This document shows, in pieces, positions 43,888 through 52,348 of a stretch of 64,000 nt of DNA (positions are counted from its first letter, which is position 1; every line of letters starts with the position of its first letter). The position numbers and the translations under genes are program-made. The stretch covers positions 123,266-187,265 of the forward strand of contig NZ_CP088023.1 in NCBI RefSeq assembly GCF_013373795.3, read 5' to 3'. The notes below the pieces were generated by a model. That model was not told the origin of the DNA. It ran no database searches and saw nothing but the letters and a program-made list of their open reading frames with translations. This DNA is from Bradyrhizobium quebecense. Lineage in GTDB: Bacteria; Pseudomonadota; Alphaproteobacteria; Rhizobiales; Xanthobacteraceae.

Positions 43888-44046
43888 TCAGAAAAAGTCT
43901 GCAGCGAGGTTCAGGCCATAGGTCATCGCCGCAAGAAGGGAGAGCAAAAGGCCTGCGCCGCAAAAGATCATGATGGTCTTGAGCCCATCGGAGCCGCCGA
44001 CGTCCACGCTCGCGGAACGCAACAGCACTTTGGCGAATGCGATCAT
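43888..44046 (-). CDS. Small single-pass membrane protein (52 residues)
   Basis: The ATG at 44046 lies behind a strong CGAGGAGACC ribosome site. The protein reads MIAFAKVLLRSASVDVGGSD, then a hydrophobic stretch (MIFCGAGLLLSLLAAMTYGL) and ends NLAADFF. I recall similar short bradyrhizobial proteins with a K.LLRSAS..D leader and one membrane helix; no function is known. It is easily missed because of its size. Confidence 0.65.
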   Translation of the reverse strand: MIAFAKVLLRSASVDVGGSDGLKTIMIFCGAGLLLSLLAAMTYGLNLAADFF

Positions 44047-44118
44047 CGTCGGTCTCCTCGAGAGTAAGCGGCGTGACGAGGATAGCCGAGGGCAGCTTCG
44101 GCGAGTGTGAACCAGCTC

Positions 44119-44304
44119 TCAGGTCCGCTGGATCTCGATCGGGTGGGTAGCTTGCCCAGTGGCAGCCTTTTTGAGGGCATCCCGCTCCCGACAGAGATTA
44201 TCGACCTTGGCTCGCATCCGGACGAGCAGCAGTTCAGCGGATGCCGTCGGGACGCCGGCCCGCTGCAGCATCCGGATCTCGCTCTCCTGAGCGCTGAGCT
44301 GCAC
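44119..44304 (-). CDS. Small coiled-coil hypothetical protein
   Basis: The 61-codon frame starts at a GTG (44304). The body (SEIRMLQRAGVPTASAELLL, VRMRAKVDNLCRERDALKK) is a charged helix of the kind found in many small bradyrhizobial proteins. The start is weak and a frameshifted upstream extension (TDLSAAQTAEILLGLI) suggests the gene could once have been longer. Function unknown. Confidence 0.45.
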   Translation of the reverse strand: MQLSAQESEIRMLQRAGVPTASAELLLVRMRAKVDNLCRERDALKKAATGQATHPIEIQRT

Positions 44305-45100
44305 TAATCAGCCCGAGGAGTATTTCAGCCGTTTGCGCTGCGCTGAGATCGGTATCCACCATCATATTGCTGGCGGGCTACGCGCAGGTTTTTGAGCTGC
44401 TTTGGCACCGTCCTAATCTTCGTAGTCGATGGAGCCGGCTGCCCCAGCCCGGCTGGCTGGGGGCCGTGGGCGGCCGAGCCGGGGCAACGCCTCGCTGGGC
44501 GGCGGGCCAGTGTGGCGCTTCCCTACGCTACGCCGCGTATTGAGCTATTCAACGGAGAACCGTAGCGAAAAGCGGCGGTTGCAACGCGAAGCGCAGCCCG
44601 GAGGAGCGCGATCGCGGCTGGCGGTGCAAGCGCTTCACTCCGGGCGCAGTCGCCCGCGCGCCTGTGTCCCGCGCTGACTTACTGACCATGTCAGCGAAAG
44701 AATGAGGCGGAGCTACGACCTGTGCCCCGCCGATCGATGCCGGAAAATGGCGGATGCGCCGCAGCAACTTAATCGCGTCGCTTTCTTGATCGCGCTCAAG
44801 CCACAAGGGTGCCTCAGCGATTCCCTGGCTTCTTCAGGTAAAGAAGCCAGGGATGCTTCCACTCGGCGCCGCCCACGCGGAATAGGCAGCATCGTCAGGT
44901 TGTATCAAAACGCAGCTTCGCGCCATTAGCCATTGGGGTTAGCGACTTTTGTCGGCATGGCACTGGATCTCCCCGCCAGCCCAGCCAAAAGCCCCTCCCG
45001 GGGCGGCTTTCGCGCGCCCTTGGGTTGCATTAAGATTGAAAGCCGATGTTTGAAGCAGTGGGGAAAATATCATGGAAGACGCCCTAGAACGGGCCTACCC
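44305..45100. other. Long gap without a supported gene
   Basis: About 800 bases. The part 44420-44640 is very GC rich with short frames only. A strong hairpin lies at 44823-44852. The promoter of the small secreted-protein gene at 45101 should be near its end. Confidence 0.4.
44823..44852. repeat. Perfect 12-base hairpin
   Basis: CCCTGGCTTCTT (44823-44834) and AAGAAGCCAGGG (44841-44852) pair exactly around a 6-base loop, CAGGTA. No T tract follows on either strand, so it is not an obvious terminator. Confidence 0.6.
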
Positions 45101-45364
45101 ATGAAACCGCTAATCGGACTTATCGCGCTGCTCTTTACGACCGGCGCATTTGCACAAGCCGCTCCCCCGAAGGCGGCTAAAAGGCCGCCCGTTCAGATCA
45201 GGCCGCAAGCGCCAATGGGTTGCAAACTGGTCGGCACGGTCAGGGGCACCAAGATCTGGGCGGGCGACTGCATTGCTGCGGCACCCGCCGCGGAAACTCC
45301 ACCACCGCCATCACCCCCGCCTGCACCGCCTAGTGGCCTCAGCGCCCCTGCAGAGAAGCAGTGA
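45101..45364 (+). CDS. Small secreted Pro-rich protein
   Basis: The 87-residue protein has a signal peptide (KPLIGLIALLFTTGAFAQAA), a short conserved-looking core (PMGCKLVGTVRGTKIWAGDC) with two Cys likely to form a disulfide, and a Pro/Ala-rich tail. It would be periplasmic or surface exposed. I do not know a function. Confidence 0.65.
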   Translation: MKPLIGLIALLFTTGAFAQAAPPKAAKRPPVQIRPQAPMGCKLVGTVRGTKIWAGDCIAAAPAAETPPPPSPPPAPPSGLSAPAEKQ

Positions 45365-45435
45365 TTAGGCGACGTTCCGCCGGCCGGTTGAGAATCGGTT
45401 GAGGCAAAGAAATGACAGTCGTCGACCTAAAGGAG

Positions 45436-47083
45436 CTAGCCCGTCTTATTCGTCAGAGGGCGCCTGAGAGGCTGGCGAGCGTGGTGTAAAGCGCTGATGC
45501 GGCGTAGGATTCGGTTGCGAAGCCAACCCCATCACCTCAACCGCGAACGCCACGCCCGCCATGACCGACGATATGATTCTGCCCTTCTCGTTTCCAGCCG
45601 TTCACGCCAAGAAAGTCACAGCTGCCTTCGATGGCGGTCGGCTGACCTCGAACGGGGACGTGATGCTTCTGGCGATGGCCGAGCGGCGTCTCGGCTTGGC
45701 CGACAATTTGGCCCGCGTGTTCCCGGATCGGCGCGATCCGACGCGGGTCGTGCACAGCCTTGTCGATATGTTCCGCGCGCGCATGTTCGCGATCTGCTGC
45801 GGCTACGAGGACGCCGACGACCTCGATCATCTGCGGTCCGATCCCGCATTCAAGCTGGCCTGCGGACGGCTGCCGGACACGGGTCGCGATCTGTGTTCCC
45901 AACCGACGCTGTCGCGGCTGGAGAATGCTCCGCGCCTGCGCGACGTGATCCGACTGACCTACACTTTGGTCGACGCATGGATGGATAGCTACCCGCGCGA
46001 GCCGGCATCCGTCACGCTTGACATCGATGATACCTTCGATGTCGTCCACGGCCATCAGCAGCTCTCGCTGTTCAACGCTCATTATGACGAACGCTGCTTC
46101 CTGCCGATCCACGTCTACGACACGGAGAAGAGCCGGCCCGTGGCGGTCGTGCTGCGGCCCGGCAAGACGCCGGGCGGCGTCGAGGTGCGTGCCCATCTGC
46201 GCCGCCTGATACGGCATATCCGGACGCGGTGGCACAACACGCGAATTACGTTCCGTGGCGACGGGCACTATGCCCGGCCGGAGGCACCGGAGGCAATGGC
46301 GTGGTGCGAGACCAACGGCATCGACTACATCTTCGGTCTGTCCGGCACCAAGCCGCTCGCCAGAAAAGTCGACGAGGCCGCCGACGGCATCCGCACGCGA
46401 CGCGCCATCGAGAACCTGCCGGTTCTGCGTGGCTATACCGAGACGCGCCACAAGGCAAAGTCCTGGGATCGCGAACGACGTACCGTCGCCCGTATTGAGG
46501 CGACGATGCTCGGCCTCGACATCCGTTTCGTCGTCACCAGCCTCGATGTCGGCTCGGCCGAGTGGATCTACGACAGCCTGTATTGCGCGCGCGGCCAAGC
46601 CGAGAATCTGATCAAGGTGCATAAGACACAGCTCGCCTCCGATCGCACCAGCTGCCGTTCGGCGCTCGCCAATCAAGTCCGCCTCGTTCTCGACACCGCC
46701 GCTTATTGGCTGATGCTGACCGTGCGCGACGCGATTCCCAAAGCCCGGGAATTGGCCACAGCCGAGTTCGCGACGCTGCGTCTTCGTCTCTTGAAACTCG
46801 CTGCCCGTGTCGTCGAGACCACGAGCCGCATTCGCCTTGCGTTTGCCGCGGCATGTCCCGAAGCCGACCTGATCCGCGGCTTGCCAGGCGCGCTGCTGCC
46901 GCTCGGTCCTTGACCGGCGGGGCGTCCGCCCCCCGTTCGCCCAACCCATCCCTCAAGCGCGTTGCAAAGTACCGGTCGTCAGGCGGTGAAAGCCGAAGGC
47001 AATCCCGCGCGCCTCGTCAGAGCAGATGTGCGGCCACATCAATCGGACTAAAAAAACGCACTCTCACGAATAGGACGGGCTAG
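45436..47083 (+). mobile_element. IS1380-family insertion sequence (about 1.65 kb)
   Basis: Inverted termini: CTAGCCCGTCTTATTCGTCA at the left and, at the right read inward, CTAGCCCGTCCTATTCGTGA. They enclose an intact transposase gene. Length is right for IS1380. I could not see a clear 4-base target duplication. Confidence 0.8.
45561..46913 (+). CDS. IS1380-family transposase
   Basis: The 450-residue protein is full length. It begins MTDDMILPFSFPAVHAKKVT and shows the IS1380 pattern: FDGGRLTSNGDVMLLAMAER, SQPTLSRLENAPRLRDV, VTLDIDDTFDVVHGHQQLSL with the first catalytic Asp region, ITFRGDGHYARPEAPEAMAW, and YCARGQAENLIKVHKTQLAS with the downstream acidic motif. The frame is uninterrupted, so the element may be mobile. 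Confidence 0.9.
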   Translation: MTDDMILPFSFPAVHAKKVTAAFDGGRLTSNGDVMLLAMAERRLGLADNLARVFPDRRDPTRVVHSLVDMFRARMFAICCGYEDADDLDHLRSDPAFKLACGRLPDTGRDLCSQPTLSRLENAPRLRDVIRLTYTLVDAWMDSYPREPASVTLDIDDTFDVVHGHQQLSLFNAHYDERCFLPIHVYDTEKSRPVAVVLRPGKTPGGVEVRAHLRRLIRHIRTRWHNTRITFRGDGHYARPEAPEAMAWCETNGIDYIFGLSGTKPLARKVDEAADGIRTRRAIENLPVLRGYTETRHKAKSWDRERRTVARIEATMLGLDIRFVVTSLDVGSAEWIYDSLYCARGQAENLIKVHKTQLASDRTSCRSALANQVRLVLDTAAYWLMLTVRDAIPKARELATAEFATLRLRLLKLAARVVETTSRIRLAFAAACPEADLIRGLPGALLPLGP

Positions 47084-47150
47084 CGGAAATGGCGGTACAG
47101 CTAGAGCATGATGTGTTTATACGGAAACGTACCCTGAATTTTTGAGATAG

Positions 47151-48698
47151 TTGGCGCACTCCTCCTTGGAGAAGCCGTTGGGTCGCGCTACGGCAGATGT
47201 TCTGCCGGCCGAGGGTCATTTGTTCGACCTGCTCGAACCGGAAGATGTGGCGCCGGAATGGAAACGCTGGTCGCCGATTCTCCTGCGGCCGGAGGGTCTT
47301 TATGGTACTCGCCCGGCAAAGGGCGGCAACAAGGCCGCCAAGCTCAAAGCCATCCGAGAGGCCCTACGCACCGCCCAGCAGGTTTGGCTCGCCACCGACT
47401 GCGACCGCGAAGGCCAGCTCATCGGTCAGGAAATTCTCGAGCATTACAATTACCGCGGCCGGGTGCTCCGGGTACTATTCACCGCGCAGGACGCGCAGAC
47501 CATCCGCGACGCGTTCGTGCGGGCAAAATCCAATGCCGAATATGCCAGGCTTTACGCCGCGGCCGTCGCCCGACGGCAGGCGGACCAGATCTACAACCTG
47601 TCGCTCACGCGCACCGCGACCGTCATCCTGGGGCAAGGTGCTCGGCGTGTGATCGGGGTTGGTCGCGTGAAGACGCCGACCTTGGCGATTGTCTGCACGC
47701 GCGAACTGGAAATCCGAAACTTCGTGCCGCTCTCCTATTTTGAGGTTGTTGCGACCGCGAAGGTTGCCGGAGGGCAATTCCAGATGCGTCACGCGCCGCA
47801 GGAGCGGATTGTCCGTCGCGAGGTCGCCCAGGATATCGTTAATGCAGCTCAGGGCTTCGAGGGCGCGCTTGCGGTGCGCGTCGAAGAAAAGCGGCATGGG
47901 CCACCCAAGCTGCACGATTTGCCGTCACTACAGAAACTGTGCGGCTCTCGCTTCGGCTGGCCGGCCAGCAAGACGCTCGAGGTGGCGCAGGAACTCTATG
48001 ACGGTCAGAGCAAGAAGATCATCACCTATCCGCGCGCGGAGGTACGCTACCTGCCGCAGAGCTTGATAGCGGACGTTCCGAAGATCGTGACCGGACTGCA
48101 GGTAGGCCAAGCGTTCAGCGCAATCCCCATGCCAGAGCCTCCGATGATCCGCAAAGGTGCAAGCGGCAGTTTCTACGATAAGGGACTGGAGGGCGCGAGC
48201 CATCACGCCGTCATTCCCAATGTCAACACGATCGATAAGCTGCGCGAGGTCTGGCTTCGTCTGTCATCCGATAAGAAGAAACTGTTCGACCTCGTCGCGC
48301 GGGCCTATCTGGCAGCGCTGATGCTCGACTTCCGCTATCGGCAGACAAACGCAACTCTCGACGTCCATGGCTTCGAGCTCCGCGCCTCCGGCCGCCAGAG
48401 CATCGATCTCGGTTGGCACGCAGCATTCCCGGACTGGCAGCCCGTCGACGAAAATGGCGATGAAGCACAATTGCTTCCGGAGCTGCGCCAAGGTGAGACC
48501 GCACAACTGCAGAATTCCAAAATTGACGACAAGGAAACTCGGCCGCCGCCGCGTTACAACGAAGGCACCCTCATCGATGCGATGCAAAATGCTTGGCGCT
48601 TCGTCGACGACGAGCCCCTTCGGCAACGCCTGAAGGAAGCCAAGGTCAATCTGATCGCCTACAACCTGATCCGCATCCCCAAACTGGTTGCAGCGTAG
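47151..48698 (+). pseudogene. Topoisomerase IA (TopB/topoisomerase III type), N-terminus damaged
   Basis: About 510 codons remain in one frame: DVLPAEGHLFDLLEPEDVAP, TOPRIM acidic site in VWLATDCDREGQLIGQEILE, ADQIYNLSLTRTATVILGQG, GRVKTPTLAIVC and the active-site region KKIITYPRAEVRYLPQ with the catalytic Tyr. The first TOPRIM strand is degraded: EKP is followed directly by LGRATADVL, where relatives have about nine more residues and a frame one base different. The gene therefore lost part of its N-terminus and start, close to the IS1380 right end. It is of the plasmid-borne topoisomerase III group. Confidence 0.75.
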
Positions 48699-48728
48699 CC
48701 AACTTGGCGTCCAGACCACCAAAGCGCT

Positions 48729-49148
48729 TCAAACTCTCAAACAAATCATCCCAACAATGGCACCCGCGACAGAACAAACGTAAGCGCGAAGCCGATACCC
48801 TGGCTTCAGAGTTAGAATGAATGTGCGAAGAAGCCTCCGGCTTGGAACGGAGGTTTGGATGGGATTAGACAGCAAAAAGGACGTCCATTTGGGCGGCTCA
48901 CCGGTGGGGCCGGTGAGCCGGCTGGAGCGAGGCGCCGGCGCAGGCACGGGCTGGGGCGGCAGGTGCACGACATCCGGTGCCGACGGGCGATTGATCGGGC
49001 GAAGATCAATCGGAGCGCGCGGCGCAGGAGTCACGATCGGCGGCGTCGGAATGCGCGGCGGCACATAGGTCGGCGCCGGCACCGGGATACGTGGCGGCGG
49101 AACGTAGGTCGGCTGCACCGGCGTCATCCTCGCGGTCGCATTGGACAT
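48729..49148 (-). CDS. Pro-rich hypothetical protein
   Basis: The 139-codon frame begins MSNATARMTPVQPTYVPPPR and is dominated by PTYVPP.RIP repeats and PAPRAPIDLRPINRP. The C-terminal third changes composition and may be unrelated. Such Pro-rich stretches occur in cell-envelope proteins of rhizobia. No signal peptide is evident. The GC-rich repeats also leave the opposite strand open, so coding status is uncertain. Confidence 0.35.
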   Translation of the reverse strand: MSNATARMTPVQPTYVPPPRIPVPAPTYVPPRIPTPPIVTPAPRAPIDLRPINRPSAPDVVHLPPQPVPAPAPRSSRLTGPTGEPPKWTSFLLSNPIQTSVPSRRLLRTFILTLKPGYRLRAYVCSVAGAIVGMICLRV

Positions 49149-49165
49149 TCGTTACAACACGCGGA

Positions 49166-49543
49166 ATGTGTGTCATCGACGGGCGAGATTTCCTCGCGAC
49201 CGTCTTTCAGCTCGGAAATCCTGATGCAAGCCGAGGCGTACTTGGGAGACTATTTGGCCCGGCAATCCTTCGTTATGCTGATCGCGCCTGGTCACTCCCG
49301 GCCACTGATACCCAGGGACGGATCGGGTGCTTTGACCTAGCCCGGCAGGACGACGAGGTCATCGCGGCACATGCCGCCAACGAGCTTGTGATCGGCGGCC
49401 GTTATCAGACTCGGTTCTCCTCGGCATTCCTGGTACGGGCACCAATTGTCCCAAAGTCCATCCTCGCGGTCGAGCGGGTCGACCATCGCGGCTACGTATT
49501 GCCGGAGATCAACATCACGCTGGAGAAGGCGTTGGGTCGTTAA
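49166..49543 (+). CDS. Hypothetical 125-residue protein
   Basis: From the ATG at 49166 the frame reads MCVIDGRDFLATVFQLGNPD, then DEVIAAHAANELVIGGRYQT and a tail with VPKSILAVERVDHRGYVLPE. Composition is protein-like with no signal peptide or membrane span. I do not recognise it. The start region overlaps the Pro-rich frame upstream on the other strand only marginally. It is convergent with the QueD-like gene. Confidence 0.45.
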   Translation: MCVIDGRDFLATVFQLGNPDASRGVLGRLFGPAILRYADRAWSLPATDTQGRIGCFDLARQDDEVIAAHAANELVIGGRYQTRFSSAFLVRAPIVPKSILAVERVDHRGYVLPEINITLEKALGR

Positions 49544-49579
49544 AGGCGATCCAGTCGTCTCGGACCGGCCCAAACTCAA

Positions 49580-49993
49580 TCAGCTAACCTCCGCCCAACA
49601 ATCGTCGTTCTCATAAATCCGCACGCTCTCGCAATCAGGAATGCGCTCAAAGAACCAACTGGCAATGATCTCGGCGGTCGGGTTCTCCAGTCCTTCGACA
49701 TCGTTGAGAAGTCGATGATCGACCAGTTTAATCAACGGCCCCACCTCGGCATCCATCTCAGCGAAGTCCTTCACGAAGCCCCTACCGTCCAACCCTCCCT
49801 GCATCACGACTTCCATGCGGTAGTTGTGTCCGTGTAGATTCTTGCACTTGTGGCCATCGGGTAGATTGGGAAGGCGATGAGCGGATTCGAACCTATAGGT
49901 GCGCCCAATCCGCGTTGTGAGAACGACATCATCGCCGTCACTCCGCGAGCGCCTCTCAGAAACAATGCGCTGGGAAGAAAAGTGCTTGTTCAT
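49580..49993 (-). CDS. queD: 6-carboxy-tetrahydropterin synthase QueD / PTPS family
   Basis: The 137-residue protein has the zinc site of the family: His in YRFESAHRLPN and HGH in CKNLHGHNYRMEV, with the catalytic Cys just before it. DFAEMDAEVGPLIKLVDHRL and LENPTAEIIASWFFERIP follow in the right places. The last acidic residues are in VRIYENDDCWAEV. A 25-residue leader precedes the domain. QueD makes the deazapurine precursor used for queuosine or other 7-deazaguanine products. No queC, queE or dpd gene is nearby, so the role here is open. Confidence 0.85.
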   Translation of the reverse strand: MNKHFSSQRIVSERRSRSDGDDVVLTTRIGRTYRFESAHRLPNLPDGHKCKNLHGHNYRMEVVMQGGLDGRGFVKDFAEMDAEVGPLIKLVDHRLLNDVEGLENPTAEIIASWFFERIPDCESVRIYENDDCWAEVS

Positions 49994-50628
49994 GGTATCC
50001 CCATAAGCTTGTGCGCCTGAAGAATCACTCTCCAGAGCAAATTACTCAGGCAATAGGCGATAGCCAACTCCGTATCTCATTTGCGGTAAGGCCCATGCGA
50101 ACCGGCCGCACCTCACAAAAGGCATCGCCGGACTAATGCGGCGGTCGCGCAAGCGAAGGCTGCAAAGGAAGAGCGCAAGACCGCGCGCACGACACGGTGC
50201 GCGGATGCCCAGCAGTCGTGACGGCGTAGACAGTAGGACTCCTCCCCCGATGCCCCGATTGCGCTAAAAAACCGCCGAAGAAGGAAGAATTCCTAATAAG
50301 CCCGGCCGAATTTTGTGACCACCTGCGTTTAACCCCAATCCATGCGGCCGGGACGTCAATTCAGGTCCGTTTCGAGCTGCGAGAGTGTGTTTTCGGACTT
50401 GGGCAGCAAAAGCGGAGTCCGTCTGGGACGAGAGCTTGCGTGCCGGACAGAGGGTCGCGACGGAGCAACGACAATCGAAAGTTCAAGTGTCGATCATCCT
50501 CACCTTTAGCACAATCTCGTCGTTGCCTTCCCGTTGCACCGGGACAACGTCCACTACCCGTCGTCGCTCTGGACGCACGGACCAGACGCTGCTGAACAGC
50601 GTCTAGCAGTCACTCGTGTCAGCTTCGC
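49994..50628. other. Long gap without a supported gene
   Basis: About 630 bases with no recognisable gene, RNA or IS end. A weak tts-like sequence (GTCAGCTTCGCGTGAGCG) lies at 50618-50635 at the right edge. Confidence 0.4.
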
Positions 50629-52332
50629 GTGAGCGTCCCTTGCCCCGAATGTTTCGGCGCGCCCATTGACACCAAACGCCACTTGCCGGATCGTGTTGAG
50701 CGAGCAGACCCATTATTAACATCAAAAGTTGTGCAACGCACGCAAGCTGATCGCGAGAAGGCTGCAGAGCGCACGCGAGCAAAGACGATTTTAAGGCCGC
50801 CACGGAGAGCCGAAGTGAGTCCTCCTCTTTCGCACATTTTCGTACTCATGCTCGAAAATCGCTCGTTCGATCACATGCTCGGCTTCTCGGGCATTGTCGG
50901 AACGGACGCTGTCACCGGCCGGCGACGTTCGGTCAACGGACTTACCGGGTCGGAAGCCAACCAATATCAAGGACGAACCTACCCGGTCAGCCACCCAGCC
51001 GATTCGGCGATGGCTGCCGATCCCGGCCACGAGTTCACGGATACGGTCGAGCAGCTCTGTGGACCGACGGCAACTTACCCGCCAAGCGGCAGCTATCCGC
51101 CGATCAACAACAGCGGGTTCGTCGCCGACTACGCCGCGCATGTTAGAAGCAACGCGGGCGCCATCATGAAATGCTTCTCGCCGGATCAACTGCCAGTCTT
51201 GACAAAACTCGCCTCGACCTTCGCTGTTTGCGATAGCTGGTTTGCCTCAATTCCAGGCCCTACGTTCCCAAACCGATTCTTTGCCTGCGGCGCTTCGTCC
51301 GGCGGACTCGACCACAGTCCGACGTCGTGGGAACTGTTTACGTGGGAGACCGTCTCCGGGTTTCAGCTGCCCCATGGCTCGATCTTCGATGCCCTCGGGG
51401 CGAAGTTCGGTTCGGGATGGCGCATCTATGCTGGCGACAATCTGCCGATGGCGACCGCGCTCAAGAACATCCACCATGCGAATGTCACGCCTTACGCTTC
51501 GTTCGCCAATGATGTAGCCAACGCAAATTACCCTTGGCTCTATACCTGGATCGAACCAAATTACGGCGACGTTCCTGGCGGCACATACAAAGGCGGCAAC
51601 TCCCAGCATCCTCTCGACGGAGTGACTGCTGGCGAAGCGCTGATCAAGTCAACTTACGAAGCAATTCGAAATTCGCCCCATTGGGCCACCGCCCTCCTCA
51701 TTATCACCTGGGACGAGCACGGCGGATTCTACGACCACGTTATTCCGCCGCGGGCAGTCCCGCCCGGCGATACGCAGCCAGGCTCCAAATACAATCAATT
51801 CGGTTTCACTTTCGCTCAGTATGGCGTTCGCGTCCCAGCAGTGGTGGTGTCGCCGCTGATCCCGCCAAATGTCGTCGATGGAAGGCTTTATGACCACGCC
51901 ACGATCCCGGCGACCGTCGAGGCTGCATTCGGCATCAAGCCGCTGACGGCACGAGACGCAGCAGCCAATACGGTGCTTCCTTTGCTGTCGCTGACACAGC
52001 CGCGCGACTGCCCGAAACGATTGCCAACACCCGTTCCCCTCGAGGCGCCCAGAGTTCGGCAGCTCATGCCGCGGCCGACCGATACGGTCAACAGCGGCAA
52101 TCTGCCAGGCGTCCTCCTTGCGGCGGCGCGACTCGATCAGGAGCTCTCGCCGCCCTCCGAGGTGCAGGCGATCCTTGCGAAGGTCCAGTCCATCCAAACG
52201 CGGGAAGACGCCCAGCGGTACCTGGACGAGGTCAACTCGAAAGCCGAAGCCGAGAAAGCCGATGAGCAAGCCCGTTTTCGGCTGTTGCGCCGAAAGCCCA
52301 GGAAGCGGAGCACGAAAAAGAACGCAACCTAA
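50629..52332 (+). CDS. Phosphoesterase family protein (phospholipase C / acid phosphatase type)
   Basis: The frame gives 567 residues from a GTG at 50629. The conserved domain starts near residue 67 (HIFVLMLENRSFDHMLGFSG), so an internal GTG at 50815 is also a possible start. Motifs of the PF04185 phosphoesterases are present: MLENRSFDH with the metal ligands, ASTFAVCDSWFASIPGPTFP, LIITWDEHGGFYDHVIPP and YDHATIPATVEAAFG. No signal peptide is obvious. The C-terminus is charged (KPRKRSTKKNA). It is 16 bases ahead of a multicopper oxidase gene and probably co-transcribed. Confidence 0.85.
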   Translation: MSVPCPECFGAPIDTKRHLPDRVERADPLLTSKVVQRTQADREKAAERTRAKTILRPPRRAEVSPPLSHIFVLMLENRSFDHMLGFSGIVGTDAVTGRRRSVNGLTGSEANQYQGRTYPVSHPADSAMAADPGHEFTDTVEQLCGPTATYPPSGSYPPINNSGFVADYAAHVRSNAGAIMKCFSPDQLPVLTKLASTFAVCDSWFASIPGPTFPNRFFACGASSGGLDHSPTSWELFTWETVSGFQLPHGSIFDALGAKFGSGWRIYAGDNLPMATALKNIHHANVTPYASFANDVANANYPWLYTWIEPNYGDVPGGTYKGGNSQHPLDGVTAGEALIKSTYEAIRNSPHWATALLIITWDEHGGFYDHVIPPRAVPPGDTQPGSKYNQFGFTFAQYGVRVPAVVVSPLIPPNVVDGRLYDHATIPATVEAAFGIKPLTARDAAANTVLPLLSLTQPRDCPKRLPTPVPLEAPRVRQLMPRPTDTVNSGNLPGVLLAAARLDQELSPPSEVQAILAKVQSIQTREDAQRYLDEVNSKAEAEKADEQARFRLLRRKPRKRSTKKNAT

Positions 52333-52348
52333 TGAAAGGAGGTCAAAC

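Noticed and set aside
44420..44690. Possible gene in the GC-rich stretch
   Set aside because: Open frames exist in several frames on both strands, none with a start signal or protein-like composition.
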